Shown here: one piece after another, positions 34,891-44,172 of the stretch
Layout: every line of letters begins with the position of its first letter
Position numbering within the stretch: position 1 is the stretch's first letter
NCBI RefSeq assembly: GCF_002288105.1
Contig: NZ_CP016774.1
Location: 434,001-498,000, forward strand
Length of the DNA: 64,000 bases
Direction: 5' to 3'
Source: Candidatus Planktophila versatilis
GTDB taxonomy: Bacteria; Actinomycetota; Actinomycetes; Nanopelagicales; Nanopelagicaceae
Translations under genes and position numbers: made by a program
Notes under the pieces: model-generated
What the model was told of the DNA's origin: nothing
Database searches by the model: none
Seen by the model: the letters and a program-made list of their open reading frames with translations, nothing else

Positions 34891-34908
34891 CATGAGTTAG
34901 CACTCATG
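34891..34908. promoter_or_regulatory. Palindrome between parC and phosphodiesterase genes
   Basis: CATGAGT-TAGC-ACTCATG, perfect 7-bp arms, in the 89-base divergent region. It contains TTAGCACTC, half of a CIRCE element, but the second half is missing, so HrcA control is not claimed. Could be an operator. Confidence 0.4.
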
Positions 34909-34921
34909 AGAAGATACCTCG

Positions 34922-36028
34922 GTGCACTTGTCGCAAATCATGCCATCAATCTTTTCTTCATTGGGGCTAGCAAGTGCAGCAGATTCAATCAGCGCCGGGC
35001 AATCTCCATCAGGTCGTGAACTCCTCTTTCTCGTCGATGGCTTTGGCGCAGATGTATTAGCAAGGTATGCAACTGTGGCACCGACTCTTGCTTCACTGGT
35101 GGCCCATGCCACCGTGCAGACATCATTTCCCTCAACAACTGCAACAAGTCTGGCAACGCTGACTACAGGTGAAATGCCTGGCACCCACGGAATGCTCGGT
35201 TACACCGTGCAAGTTCCGCGCAGTGGGGGACGAATACTGAACACTCTTAAATGGGATGAAAGAGTTGACCCAGTTATTTGGCAGCCAGTTCCCACTCTCT
35301 TTGAACGAGGGATGGCAGCTGGAATTAGAACTACACACGTGGCGGCTAAACGATATGAAAACTCTGGTTTTACGCGCGCTGTCTTTCGCGGGGCGCATTA
35401 CAAGGGCGCAAATATCACCAGTGATTTACTCAAAGAGACTATTGATGCGCTGAAAGTGAGCCCATCATTTGTCTATCTCTATGTCAACGATCTTGACTCA
35501 GCCGGGCACTCAGATGGTGTGGGCTCGGATAAATGGCTGGCTGCACTAACAAGTATTGATCAACTAGTGGCGCTGCTCATTGAGCAAGTGCCGCGCGGAA
35601 CCAGAATCTGGGTCACAGCAGACCACGGAATGATTAATGTGGGCGAGAAAATTGTGCTGGGGCAAGACAATGAGTTACTGACTGATATTGCCGTCATTGC
35701 TGGCGAGCCTCGAGCCCGCCATTTATATTTGGGGCAGAAGGCTGATTCACCGCAGGCTTTGTCTGAAGTCATCTCTAGATGGAGTGAATTCTTTGGCGAA
35801 AAAGTAACGCTGCACTCTCGCGCTACCGCAATCGCATCGGGGCTCTTTGGCGCCGAAGTTTCGCAAGCTGCGGCAGAGCGCGCAGGTGATGTGATTGCTA
35901 TTGCTCAAGATGGCCTGGTCTTACTTGATCCGGAGCGGGCAGATAAAGAGGGAGAGATGGTGGGCCATCACGGTGGAGATTCGGAAATTGAGAGTTCGGT
36001 ACCGCTCTTAGTCAGAGTTGCGGACTAG
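34922..36028 (+). CDS. Alkaline phosphatase superfamily / type I phosphodiesterase
   Basis: 368 residues. Metal and nucleophile motifs: LLFLVDGFGADVL (metal Asp), QTSFPSTTATSLATLTTGE (nucleophile Thr), GTHGMLGY, NDLDSAGHSDG (Asp/His ligands), VTADHGMINVG (Asp-His) and VGHHGG (C-terminal His). Nucleotide pyrophosphatase/phosphodiesterase class. No signal peptide, so cytoplasmic. GTG 34922 has GAGAAG 8 bases upstream; an ATG 18 bases later is an alternative start. 4-base overlap with convergent sepH. Confidence 0.88.
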   Translation: MHLSQIMPSIFSSLGLASAADSISAGQSPSGRELLFLVDGFGADVLARYATVAPTLASLVAHATVQTSFPSTTATSLATLTTGEMPGTHGMLGYTVQVPRSGGRILNTLKWDERVDPVIWQPVPTLFERGMAAGIRTTHVAAKRYENSGFTRAVFRGAHYKGANITSDLLKETIDALKVSPSFVYLYVNDLDSAGHSDGVGSDKWLAALTSIDQLVALLIEQVPRGTRIWVTADHGMINVGEKIVLGQDNELLTDIAVIAGEPRARHLYLGQKADSPQALSEVISRWSEFFGEKVTLHSRATAIASGLFGAEVSQAAAERAGDVIAIAQDGLVLLDPERADKEGEMVGHHGGDSEIESSVPLLVRVAD

Positions 36029-36840
36029 TTCTCTTCTGGTTCCTCTTGTGTTTTGTGACCAAACATAATTTCATCCCATGACGGAACTTTTGCTCGAGCA
36101 GTAATTCCATCTTGGGAGTCTGCTGATGTGGGGGTCTCACGGATTACGGCAAGGCGAGGAGTTTCAATCTTCTCTACTGGAGCCTCCACCGGAAGTGTTT
36201 CAAGAATCTCGGCAATACGTGAAGGATGAGTAGGTTCAGAGTGGATGATTCCAGATGAGACTGGTTGCGCTGGCACATCTTCATCAATTAACCAAGCACC
36301 ATTAGCATCGCTGGCATCGAGTGCGCGGCGAGCTAAATCAAAGTTCCAAGTGGCAACACCGTTGCCATCGCGATTTGGGTAAGAAAGTTCGATATGCCAG
36401 GTGCCATCGAGAAGGCGCCAGGTGTTCCAGGAAATCTGATCGATATCGACACCACGTGGAGCAAGTTTGGCAATTACAACATCGGAAAATGTCATTTCAA
36501 TGCGGTGAACATCTTTGCGCATCACTAGTTCACGTGCGCGATCGAGGATGTATTCGCGCTCTTGCAAAATCGGTCCGGAGAATCGCTCTACTTTTTCAAG
36601 AGTGAGGTGGCCTTCGCGAGCGACTTGTTCCATGCTCTCACCGGCACGGAGTCGGCGCTGAATCTCTTTTACCGACATCGTTTCGGTGGCATCGACACTC
36701 GGAACTGAGGTCAGCCGTTGTTGATTAACCGTTGCACGAAGTGTGTCGCTAATACGAAGTGAGAACTCGCCTCCTTGGTTATCAACGAGTGATAGATGGC
36801 TACCATCGTCAGATTTGCCGGTAAGGCGAAGCTCGGTCAT
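36025..36840 (-). CDS. sepH: Septation protein SepH
   Basis: 271 residues, the DUF3071 family of actinobacteria. N-terminal conserved domain: MTELRLTGKSDDGSHLSLVD, SLRISDTLRATV, and the helix-turn-helix-like SVKEIQRRLRAGESMEQVAREGHL. C-terminal tail ends in the family motif KVPSWDEIMFG. SepH stimulates FtsZ assembly at the division site in Streptomyces and mycobacteria. Variable acidic linker between. Monocistronic. Confidence 0.93.
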   Translation of the reverse strand: MTELRLTGKSDDGSHLSLVDNQGGEFSLRISDTLRATVNQQRLTSVPSVDATETMSVKEIQRRLRAGESMEQVAREGHLTLEKVERFSGPILQEREYILDRARELVMRKDVHRIEMTFSDVVIAKLAPRGVDIDQISWNTWRLLDGTWHIELSYPNRDGNGVATWNFDLARRALDASDANGAWLIDEDVPAQPVSSGIIHSEPTHPSRIAEILETLPVEAPVEKIETPRLAVIRETPTSADSQDGITARAKVPSWDEIMFGHKTQEEPEEN

Positions 36841-36852
36841 GAGGTGAGAATA
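36841..36852 (-). promoter_or_regulatory. Leaderless promoter of sepH
   Basis: Minus strand TATTCT-CACCTC-ATG, hexamer 6 bases before the start. Confidence 0.5.
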
Positions 36853-36889
36853 TCCGATAGGGGAGCATTTTCTAGATAGCTAGAGCCCC

Positions 36890-36901
36890 TAAGATGCGAG
36901 T
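36890..36901 (+). promoter_or_regulatory. Leaderless promoter of the inositol monophosphatase gene
   Basis: TAAGAT-GCGAGT-ATG, hexamer 6 bases before the start at 36902. Confidence 0.5.
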
Positions 36902-37666
36902 ATGTATGCACAATTGTTGTCCTTGGCCCAGAAAGTCGGCGCCGAAGCCGGGGCGCTTTTGCTGGATCGACCATTGGCATTTGAAGTTGAATCCAAGTCA
37001 ACGGCAATCGATATCGCCACCCAGATGGATGTAAGGGCTGAGAAATTTATTGTGCAATCACTGCTTGCCGCCCGCCCCGATGATGGAATTATCGGGGAAG
37101 AAGGAGCGAGTGTCGAGGGAAGTTCAGGCATTACCTGGCTGATTGATCCACTCGATGGCACCGTCAACTATTTCTATGGCCTTCCCGGTTGGAATGTTTC
37201 GATTGCAGCCAAAGATAGCAATGGCGTCATTGTGGGTGTTGTCACTGCGCCAACCATTAACTCAACTTGGTGGGCAACCCGTGGCGGTGGTGCGTTTTAT
37301 AACTCGCATCCAATTCGCTGTAATGAGCCGATTGAATTAGATCGCGCACTGATTGCAACTGGATTTCAATACGATGTGGCACATCGCGTGACTCAGTTAG
37401 CAGACTTTGCAAAGTTGGTTCCTGTTGTGCGCGATATCCGTCGCAATGGCGCAGCTGCAGTTGATCTCTGTCATGTGGCAATGGGCGCGATCGATGGCTA
37501 TTACGAGGCCGGGCTTAAAGAATGGGATTGGTCTGCCGGTGGATTAATTGCCCGTGAGGCTGGCGCAACATTTGCCCAATATGGAGCGGTGCCCCAACAA
37601 ATCACGGTGGCCGCTGGCCCGCATCTGCACCAGCAGCTGGTGGCAACTCTCGGTTTCTCCGCGTAA
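36902..37666 (+). CDS. Inositol monophosphatase family protein
   Basis: 254 residues. Metal motifs GEEGAS (Glu), WLIDPLDGTVNYFYGLP (Asp-x-Leu-Asp-Gly-Thr) and KEWDWSAGGLIAREAGA (C-terminal WDxxAG). Dephosphorylates inositol phosphate or a similar sugar phosphate; histidinol-phosphate or FBP phosphatase activity in this family cannot be excluded. Leaderless start. Confidence 0.92.
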   Translation: MYAQLLSLAQKVGAEAGALLLDRPLAFEVESKSTAIDIATQMDVRAEKFIVQSLLAARPDDGIIGEEGASVEGSSGITWLIDPLDGTVNYFYGLPGWNVSIAAKDSNGVIVGVVTAPTINSTWWATRGGGAFYNSHPIRCNEPIELDRALIATGFQYDVAHRVTQLADFAKLVPVVRDIRRNGAAAVDLCHVAMGAIDGYYEAGLKEWDWSAGGLIAREAGATFAQYGAVPQQITVAAGPHLHQQLVATLGFSA

Positions 37667-37778
37667 TTTGCTGGGGTAAATGCCCGATTTACGCTCAAGG
37701 CCCCTTCTGTGGCAAGATAGCCCATCTGCACGGCGATATCCGTGCTTAATTGATTAGGTAATGAACAGGACCATAAAG

Positions 37779-38315
37779 ATGAACATTCTCGACGTAGTAG
37801 ATGCTGCCTCACTCCGCAAGGACATTCCACAGTTCCGTGCTGGCGATGAGCTTAAGATCCACGTCCGCGTTATTGAAGGTAGCAAGTCACGCCTTCAGGT
37901 CTTCCAGGGAATTGTTATTGGTCGCCAAGGTGAAGGTGTCCGCGAGACATTCACAATCCGTAAAGTTTCATACGGCGTTGGCGTAGAGCGCACCTTCCCA
38001 GTTCACACACCAGTTATTGAAAAGATTGAACTAGTAAAGAAGGGCGATGTACGTCGCGCCAAGCTTTACTACCTCCGCGATCTACGCGGTAAGGCTGCCA
38101 AGATCCGCGAAAAGCGCGATGGCATTGAAGGCTACGGCGATGGAATTCTTTCGACTCCAGTTGCTGAAGTTCCAGTAGTTGTAGCGGCAGTCGTTGCAGC
38201 CCCAGTGGTGGAAGAAGTTGTAGTAGCTGAGCCAGTTGCAGAAGCAGTGGTTGAAGAAGTTGTAGCAGAAGCAGTTGCTGAAGAACCAGCTACTGAAGAA
38301 AAGCCTGCCGAGTAA
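37779..38315 (+). CDS. rplS: 50S ribosomal protein L19 with long Val/Ala/Glu tail
   Basis: 178 residues. The L19 core is residues 1-114 ([52 protein letters not shown]). Residues about 128-178 form a low-complexity acidic tail of Val, Ala, Glu and Pro. L19 sits at the 30S-50S interface. ATG 37779 chosen over 37761 because AGGA lies 8 bases upstream and [10 protein letters not shown] matches the family start. First gene of the block with lepB; the tail overlaps nothing, lepB starts 11 bases after its stop. Confidence 0.95.
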   Translation: MNILDVVDAASLRKDIPQFRAGDELKIHVRVIEGSKSRLQVFQGIVIGRQGEGVRETFTIRKVSYGVGVERTFPVHTPVIEKIELVKKGDVRRAKLYYLRDLRGKAAKIREKRDGIEGYGDGILSTPVAEVPVVVAAVVAAPVVEEVVVAEPVAEAVVEEVVAEAVAEEPATEEKPAE

Positions 38316-38325
38316 CTTCAATCAT

Positions 38326-38979
38326 ATGTCACGCAAGGGCTCAGTCCTTCGTGAGTTCCCGATTCTTGTAATCGTTGCGCTCGCTGTTTCACTTCTGATT
38401 AAGACATTCCTTGTTCAATTCTTCTTCATTCCCTCCGGCTCAATGGAGAACACACTCCAGATCCAAGATCGAGTGGCAGTTAATAAACTCCCCATTATTT
38501 CCAAAGATATAAACCGGGGCGATGTTGTGGTCTTTAGAGATCCCGATAATTGGTTGCCAGAACCATTTTCTGCTGATGAAAATAGAATTGTGGCCAAGAT
38601 TAAAGAGGGGCTCGTCTTAGTAGGCGTGCTTCCCAATCCAGCAAAGCAATACCTGGTGAAGCGAGTGATTGGCGTAGCTGGAGATAACGTCATCTGTTGT
38701 TCCAAGAGTGGCAAGTTAACCATTAATGGCAAAGAGGCAATAGAGCCTTATATCTTTGCTGGCAATAAAGTGAGTGAGCTGGACTTTAATATCAAAGTTC
38801 CGGAAGGCAAGATCTGGGTGATGGGCGATCATCGCTCAGCATCTGCTGATTCTCGTTATCACCAAGATGATGTCAATAATGGATTTGTTCCGGTATCAAG
38901 AATTACTGGTCGCGCCTACGCCATTATCTGGCCGATTAAAAATATTGGCATCATCTCATCTCAAAATCCAATTAAGTAA
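38326..38979 (+). CDS. lepB: Signal peptidase I
   Basis: 217 residues. One membrane segment (ILVIVALAVSLLIKTFLVQFFF is hydrophobic, about 12-33), catalytic Ser in IPSGSMENTL, catalytic Lys in VKRVIGVAGD, and box E GDHRSASADSR. Cleaves signal peptides of exported proteins such as the binding protein at 2857. ATG 38326 chosen; an upstream in-frame start lies inside rplS. Order rplS-lepB-rnhB is typical of actinobacteria. Confidence 0.95.
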   Translation: MSRKGSVLREFPILVIVALAVSLLIKTFLVQFFFIPSGSMENTLQIQDRVAVNKLPIISKDINRGDVVVFRDPDNWLPEPFSADENRIVAKIKEGLVLVGVLPNPAKQYLVKRVIGVAGDNVICCSKSGKLTINGKEAIEPYIFAGNKVSELDFNIKVPEGKIWVMGDHRSASADSRYHQDDVNNGFVPVSRITGRAYAIIWPIKNIGIISSQNPIK

Positions 38980-39002
38980 CGCAACCGGATGAAGGCATCT
39001 CG

Positions 39003-39608
39003 ATGAAAGCTATTGAGGAGTTACTTCAAGCCGCAGGTATTTCTCCCATCGCCGGTGTTGATGAGGCAGGACGTGGCCCATGTGCTGGACCACTTGTGAT
39101 TGCCGCAGTGATTCTGCATGATCCATCGGCGCCAGAGCTGGCCGCGGTGCGAGATTCAAAAGAGATTTCAGAGAAGAAGCGGGAAGAGTTATTTGATGTC
39201 ATCATGGAATTGGCTGCAAGTGTGTGCGTCATTCGGGTCTCGGTGCAAGAAATTGATGAACGCGGTGTGCACGCAGCCAATCTCGATGGAATGCGCAGGG
39301 CGGTGAAGGGCCTGACTATTGAACCCGCCTACGTTCTCACCGATGGTTATCCAATCCAAGGGCTAGTTATTCCTAATGTGGCAGTCTGGAAAGGTGATCA
39401 GGTAGTAACGGCAATTAGCGCTGCCTCCATTATCGCCAAGGTCACGCGTGATCGCGAGATGATTGAACTCGATAAGAAATATCCGCAATACGGTTTTGCT
39501 GGACATAAGGGCTATATCACGGCCGCACATACGGCCGCCTTGGCAGAGCATGGACCTTGTGTAGAACATCGCAGGTCGTTTTCAAATATTGCAGCCCTGC
39601 TGGAATAG
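39003..39608 (+). CDS. rnhB: Ribonuclease HII
   Basis: 201 residues. Active-site motif GVDEAGRGPCAGPL (Asp-Glu pair), DSKEISEKKREELF, and the DG motif VLTDG; second Asp in AASIIAKVTRDREM. Cuts RNA in RNA-DNA hybrids. Ribosome binding site GAAGG before ATG. 23 bases after lepB. Confidence 0.96.
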   Translation: MKAIEELLQAAGISPIAGVDEAGRGPCAGPLVIAAVILHDPSAPELAAVRDSKEISEKKREELFDVIMELAASVCVIRVSVQEIDERGVHAANLDGMRRAVKGLTIEPAYVLTDGYPIQGLVIPNVAVWKGDQVVTAISAASIIAKVTRDREMIELDKKYPQYGFAGHKGYITAAHTAALAEHGPCVEHRRSFSNIAALLE

Positions 39609-39656
39609 TTTTACACAGCACTTCATTTGCTTTGGTTTTAGAGCAGCTGGTGCAAC

Positions 39657-39668
39657 TACGGTGCCCAC
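39657..39668 (+). promoter_or_regulatory. Leaderless promoter of dprA
   Basis: TACGGT-GCCCAC-ATG, hexamer 6 bases before the start. Confidence 0.45.
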
Positions 39669-40541
39669 ATGCGCCTACTTACAGATGATGTGAAGATACA
39701 GAGACTGGCACTTTTTAGCGCCATCGAAGCTGGAAATACTTACTGGGCGCGCCAAGTTAATGAATTTGGTATCGCAATGGTCTACGAACATCTGGCACTG
39801 GGTGTCTATGACGCCACAAAATATGGCGCAATTACTCAGGCCATCAGCGCCTTTAATGCAGATGAATCACTTGCTGCAATTGCGCAATCCGGAGGCGTCT
39901 TTATTACTCCCGAAGATCTCAGTTGGCCCACGCGCGTCAATCAATTAGCAATCCCGCCGCTGGGTCTGATTGTGAAAGGCGATCTGTCTATTCTGAACAA
40001 TCCTTCACTTGCCATTGTGGGAACGAGAAATCCAACACCGTATGGCGTGCGCTTAGCTGGTGATTTTGCAGCAGGTTTTGTCGATCGAGAGTGGGACATC
40101 ATCAGTGGGGGAGCATATGGAATAGATACCGCCGCCCATCGTGGGGCGTTGGTTGCAGAAGGTCGCACGATTGCCGTGATTGCTTCCGGCATTGATGTGC
40201 AATATCCGGCCGGCAACGCACGACTCTTTGATGAGATCTGTGAGAACGGTGCGATCATCAGCGAAGTAATGCCGGGCGTTACTGCGATGCCACATAGATT
40301 TCTAATCCGCAATCGCCTGATTGCGGCGTTGTCCTTGAGCACACTCGTTGTCGAAGCTGCATTTAGAAGCGGCTCTTTGCGCACCGCCCGTGATGCCGCA
40401 GAGCTCATGCGTCCGGTGATGGCAATTCCGGGTCCAATTAGTTCGCCATCATCGGAAGGGTGTCATCGACTTATTGGCGAACGTGCCGCTGAATTAGTGA
40501 CATCGGTTGCCGATGCGATGGAGTTGATTTCTGCCCTTTAG
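39669..40541 (+). CDS. dprA: DNA-processing protein DprA
   Basis: 290 residues, near the minimal Rossmann-fold form. Motifs: LAIVGTRNPTPYG, ISGGAYGIDTAAHRGAL, TIAVIASGIDVQYPAGNARLF, SEVMPG, and PHRFLIRNRLIAALS with VVEAAFRSGSLRTA. Loads RecA on incoming single-stranded DNA in transformation. The genes DUF2469, yraN and comM usually found between rnhB and dprA are absent. Leaderless start. Confidence 0.92.
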   Translation: MRLLTDDVKIQRLALFSAIEAGNTYWARQVNEFGIAMVYEHLALGVYDATKYGAITQAISAFNADESLAAIAQSGGVFITPEDLSWPTRVNQLAIPPLGLIVKGDLSILNNPSLAIVGTRNPTPYGVRLAGDFAAGFVDREWDIISGGAYGIDTAAHRGALVAEGRTIAVIASGIDVQYPAGNARLFDEICENGAIISEVMPGVTAMPHRFLIRNRLIAALSLSTLVVEAAFRSGSLRTARDAAELMRPVMAIPGPISSPSSEGCHRLIGERAAELVTSVADAMELISAL

Positions 40542-40567
40542 GTAATGCTCGTGTGAAGTGAGAGAAT

Positions 40568-41491
40568 ATGCGTATGAGTGAATTCCGTTCGGGCTTTGTC
40601 GCAATTGTCGGGCGCCCCAACACTGGAAAATCAACTCTCATTAACGCACTAGTTGGTAGCAAGATTGCAATTACCTCTCCACACCCAAATACCACTCGCC
40701 ATGCGATTCGCGGAATTGTGAACAACCCAGAATTTCAAGCAGTGCTTGTTGATACTCCTGGTGTGCATAAACCAAAGACTTTGCTCGGCCATCGCCTTAA
40801 TGCGGTAGTCAATGAAAGTATGGATTCCGTCGATATTGTGATGATGTGCTTGCCGGCTGATGAGACATCAGGTGCTGGCGATGAATTCATCGCTGCTGAA
40901 ATTGCTAAGCATCCACGAGCAAAGAAATTCGCACTTGTGACGAAAACCGATTTAGTTTCAAAGAAGAACATTGCCACCCGCTTACTTGGCATCTCAGAAC
41001 TTGCCAAAGGTTTCACCTGGGATGAAATAGTGCCTATCTCGGCTGCCATTCACGAGCAGATTGATTTGCTGGAAGAGCTGATTGGTAAGAATCTTCCTGC
41101 TGGACCTGCTTTCTATCCGGAAGATATGAAGAGTGATCAAGGAATTCAACAACTTATCTGCGAACTCATCCGTGAGGCAGCCATGCGCGATGCTCGGGAA
41201 GAGCTTCCGCACTCGATTATGGTCACCATTGATGAATTGTCAGAGCGGGAAGAGAAGGGCAGCCGCCCATTTTTTGATATCCATGCAACGATTCACGTTG
41301 AGCGCGATTCACAGACCGGAATTATCTTGGGTCATCAAGGTGAGCGGCTAAAAGATATTGGAATGCGGGCACGAAAAGATATTGAGCGTGAACTTGGGGC
41401 AAGAATATTTCTCGGTCTTCACGTGAAAGTTTCCAAGGAGTGGCAACGCGATCCTAAGTTACTGGAAAGACTTGGTTTTATTGAGCGCTAA
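40568..41491 (+). CDS. era: GTPase Era
   Basis: 307 residues. G1 GRPNTGKST, G3 DTPG (VDTPGVHKPK), G4 TKTD, then the C-terminal KH domain (HATIHVERDSQTGIILGHQGERLKDIG). Binds 16S rRNA and assists 30S maturation. ATG 40568 with GAGAG just upstream; ATG 40574 is equally possible. Overlaps convergent uppP by 14 bases. Confidence 0.95.
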   Translation: MRMSEFRSGFVAIVGRPNTGKSTLINALVGSKIAITSPHPNTTRHAIRGIVNNPEFQAVLVDTPGVHKPKTLLGHRLNAVVNESMDSVDIVMMCLPADETSGAGDEFIAAEIAKHPRAKKFALVTKTDLVSKKNIATRLLGISELAKGFTWDEIVPISAAIHEQIDLLEELIGKNLPAGPAFYPEDMKSDQGIQQLICELIREAAMRDAREELPHSIMVTIDELSEREEKGSRPFFDIHATIHVERDSQTGIILGHQGERLKDIGMRARKDIERELGARIFLGLHVKVSKEWQRDPKLLERLGFIER

Positions 41492-42287
41492 GTGCGCCGG
41501 TGGCAAGTGCAATCAGGAGTGCGCAACCTAGTACTACGCGATAGATAACAAATGGTGTGAAGGTCTTAGTCGCAATAAATTTCATCAGCCAGGCAATAAC
41601 GCTATAGCCGACAACAAATGCCACAACTGTGGCGGCCAAGATCTCTGGCATGGAATAGGCCGAGACTGTTGAATCTTCCATGGCAGCATTAAATTCATAG
41701 AGCCCACTTCCGAATACCGCCGGAATTGCGAGCAAGAATGAGTAACGCAAAGCAGCTTCGCGTTTGTATCCAAGAAATCTACCGAGGGCAATCGTTGCCC
41801 CGGACCTTGAAACACCGGGAATCAGTGCAAGAGATTGGGCCAGGCCGTAGGCGATGCCATCTTTGGAATTTAATACATCTAGTGTTTTTTCTCGTTTGCC
41901 AATGCGATCTGCAAAGCCAAGAATTAGACCAAAGAGAATCAAGGTTGTGGCAACAATCCAGAGTGATCTGAAGTGATTGGTGATGTAATCCTGACCGAGA
42001 TAACCAAGAGCGACGATGGGCAGAGAACCAATAATAATGAGCGTACCAAGGCGCGCTTCCGGAGAACCATCACGAGTAATCCAAGCTCGAATTATTTTTA
42101 AAATATCTTTTCTAAAATAGAGCAGTACCGCCAGCTCTGTACCAATTTGAGTGATTGCGGTAAAGGCAGCGCCTGGATCACTTGCATTCGGCAAGAGCTC
42201 ACCAACAATTCGGATATGTGCACTGGAGGAAACTGGAATGAATTCGGTGAGACCTTGTACTAAACCAAGGAAGAGCGCTTCAAGCAT
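41478..42287 (-). CDS. uppP: Undecaprenyl-diphosphatase
   Basis: 269 residues, about eight membrane segments. BacA/UppP motifs GLVQGLTEFIPVSSSAHIRI (Glu/Ser motif) and LIPGVSRSGATIALGRFLG (PGxSRSG). Recycles the lipid carrier for peptidoglycan. ATG 42287 has CATAAT exactly 6 bases upstream; a GTG two codons earlier is an alternative. Confidence 0.95.
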   Translation of the reverse strand: MLEALFLGLVQGLTEFIPVSSSAHIRIVGELLPNASDPGAAFTAITQIGTELAVLLYFRKDILKIIRAWITRDGSPEARLGTLIIIGSLPIVALGYLGQDYITNHFRSLWIVATTLILFGLILGFADRIGKREKTLDVLNSKDGIAYGLAQSLALIPGVSRSGATIALGRFLGYKREAALRYSFLLAIPAVFGSGLYEFNAAMEDSTVSAYSMPEILAATVVAFVVGYSVIAWLMKFIATKTFTPFVIYRVVLGCALLIALATGALSAQ

Positions 42288-42299
42288 TGTCACATTATG
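42288..42299 (-). promoter_or_regulatory. Leaderless promoter of uppP
   Basis: Minus strand CATAAT-GTGACA-ATG, hexamer 6 bases before the start. Confidence 0.4.
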
Positions 42300-42306
42300 G
42301 CGCGAA

Positions 42307-43182
42307 TTACTTAGTTACTGGCTTTCGGCTCGCGAAGTAAGAACCAATCAATACCAACGGCAGACCTAGCGCCATTCCGATTGTCAGTGGCTCACCGAGA
42401 ATAAGCACACCCAGAACTACTGCGAAAGCGGTATTGAGATAGGTCACCAGTGATCCGCGGGCAACGCCAATGATCGATACAAGTGTGAAGAAAGCAGCGA
42501 ATGCCGCCCCGGTCGAAAGAACTCCAAGACCGATAATTGAGTTAATTGCGGCAGTTGAAATCTCATGCGTTGGCCACTGAACAATGGTGAAGGGAAGATA
42601 GAAGAGCGCCGAAATCGCCATCGCCACACCATTGATTGCAATTCCGGAAACTCCAGGCAGCGCCCGTTGCACCATCATCACCGCATATGAATAACCCACT
42701 GCAGCCACTAGCACCATAAAGATGGAGAGGGCATCAGAGCTTCCCTTAATGCTTTCAATACCAACAACTGCAACAAGTCCGATGAAACCGAGTACCAACC
42801 CCGCTAATCGCGTGCGATGCCAGACTGTTTTATCTCCTTGCAGTGAGGCGAAGATCGTCGCCCAGATCGGAACTGAAGCGATAAGAAGTCCAGCTAGTCC
42901 AGATGAAATCTTCTGTTCGGCGGTGCCGATCAGAATCCAGGGCCCGATCATCTCTAAGAGTGCATATGGTGCAACATATTTGATCCCGCGAAGTGCTGGC
43001 ATGAGCTGTTTCTGCTTGATTGCAATAGGAATCAAGATGGCTGCGCCAATTGCGGTGCGAAGACAGACGACGATTGCTGGCGTAAACCCATTGTCGGGAT
43101 CTACGGCAACCTTAATAAATAGGTACGGAATACCCCAAAGGAAGCCAACTAAGATAAAAAGGAACCAACCGCGTCTTGACAC
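42307..43182 (-). CDS. EamA/DMT family transporter
   Basis: 291 residues, ten predicted membrane segments in two EamA repeats (WFLFILVGFLWGIPYLFIK; ILIGTAEQKISSGLAGLL; GALSY-like middle; GVARGSLVTYLNTAFAVVLGVLILGE). A drug/metabolite exporter of unknown substrate. Starts 3 bases after the esterase stop, so the two form one unit. Confidence 0.9.
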   Translation of the reverse strand: MSRRGWFLFILVGFLWGIPYLFIKVAVDPDNGFTPAIVVCLRTAIGAAILIPIAIKQKQLMPALRGIKYVAPYALLEMIGPWILIGTAEQKISSGLAGLLIASVPIWATIFASLQGDKTVWHRTRLAGLVLGFIGLVAVVGIESIKGSSDALSIFMVLVAAVGYSYAVMMVQRALPGVSGIAINGVAMAISALFYLPFTIVQWPTHEISTAAINSIIGLGVLSTGAAFAAFFTLVSIIGVARGSLVTYLNTAFAVVLGVLILGEPLTIGMALGLPLVLIGSYFASRKPVTK

Positions 43183-43185
43183 TAC

Positions 43186-44109
43186 TTAGATCAACTTTCT
43201 AATTTCAGCGGCAGCGAAATCAACTGCTGTGGCCGATGTTGGTGTGATGCCCATATTTGAGTAAAAGCCATGAATCATTCCTTCAAATTCGCGATACTGC
43301 ACGGTGACGCCAGCATTTCTTAGCGCCTCAGCATATTTTTCGCTATCAGAGAGCAGCGGATCATATTGGGCTGTGATGATGATGGCGGGAGCCAATGCCG
43401 AAAAATCTTTCGCTCTTTGTGGAATTGCATAAGGGTTTTGATCATGCGCGTCACCTTGCAAATATTGATCCCAGAACCATTCCATCGCCTGGGTTGTCAG
43501 CCCATACCCAGTTGCATGTTCTTTATAAGAAGCAGTGTCGAAGTTGCGATCATTGGCGGGATAGACAAGGAGCTGGAATGCCAGCGCAATTCCATTATCG
43601 CGCGCTTTGAGTGCAACTGCCGATGCCAGATTTCCACCGGCGCTATCACCGGCAACGCCAATTCTATCTTTATCAATCTGTAGTGATTTGGCGTTCTTAA
43701 TCACCCAGAGCAGGGTGGCATAGCAGTCATCAAATGGAATTGGAAATGGATGCTCCGGGGCCTTTTGGTAGTGCACGCTAATAATTGTTGCCCCAGTTTG
43801 ATTTGCAAGACGAGATAGGGATGCATCATAAATATCGAGGAAGTTCAGTACCCAACCGCCGCCATGCAGATAGATAATGGCTGGGGCGTTGGTAGCTGTT
43901 GTTGGTCGGTAGATGCGAATCGGAAGATCAGCCGTTGGGCCCGGGATAAATGTGTTAATTACTTCCGCTACTTTTTCTACCGGGCCGGTAAATGCTGTCT
44001 GAGATTGCCTACTTCTGCGGATGACTTCGATGGGGGCTTCCCACACTTGTGGTAATCCGGCAGCGGCACCGGCTTCTAGGAAAGCACGAATTTCTGGCGC
44101 TAGTGTCAT
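43186..44109 (-). CDS. Alpha/beta hydrolase, HSL-type esterase/lipase
   Basis: 307 residues. Oxyanion-hole motif YLHGGGWVL, nucleophile GDSAGGNLASAV, catalytic Asp in YDPLLSDSEKYAEAL and His in MIHGFYSN. Hydrolyses short-chain esters. Leaderless start; followed by the EamA exporter. Physiological substrate unknown. Confidence 0.92.
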   Translation of the reverse strand: MTLAPEIRAFLEAGAAAGLPQVWEAPIEVIRRSRQSQTAFTGPVEKVAEVINTFIPGPTADLPIRIYRPTTATNAPAIIYLHGGGWVLNFLDIYDASLSRLANQTGATIISVHYQKAPEHPFPIPFDDCYATLLWVIKNAKSLQIDKDRIGVAGDSAGGNLASAVALKARDNGIALAFQLLVYPANDRNFDTASYKEHATGYGLTTQAMEWFWDQYLQGDAHDQNPYAIPQRAKDFSALAPAIIITAQYDPLLSDSEKYAEALRNAGVTVQYREFEGMIHGFYSNMGITPTSATAVDFAAAEIRKLI

Positions 44110-44122
44110 AGTGGAAAGGCTA
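44110..44122 (-). promoter_or_regulatory. Leaderless promoter of the esterase-exporter unit
   Basis: Minus strand TAGCCT-TTCCACT-ATG, hexamer 7 bases before the start. Confidence 0.45.
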
Positions 44123-44172
44123 GACTGTGCCAGTCAATGTTGACTACCAATCAGCCAATTTTGGAGTATGTA

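Noticed and set aside
34899-34907. CIRCE heat-shock element at TTAGCACTC
   Set aside because: Only one half is present; the GAGTGCTAA partner after 9 bases is missing, and neighbouring genes are not chaperones.
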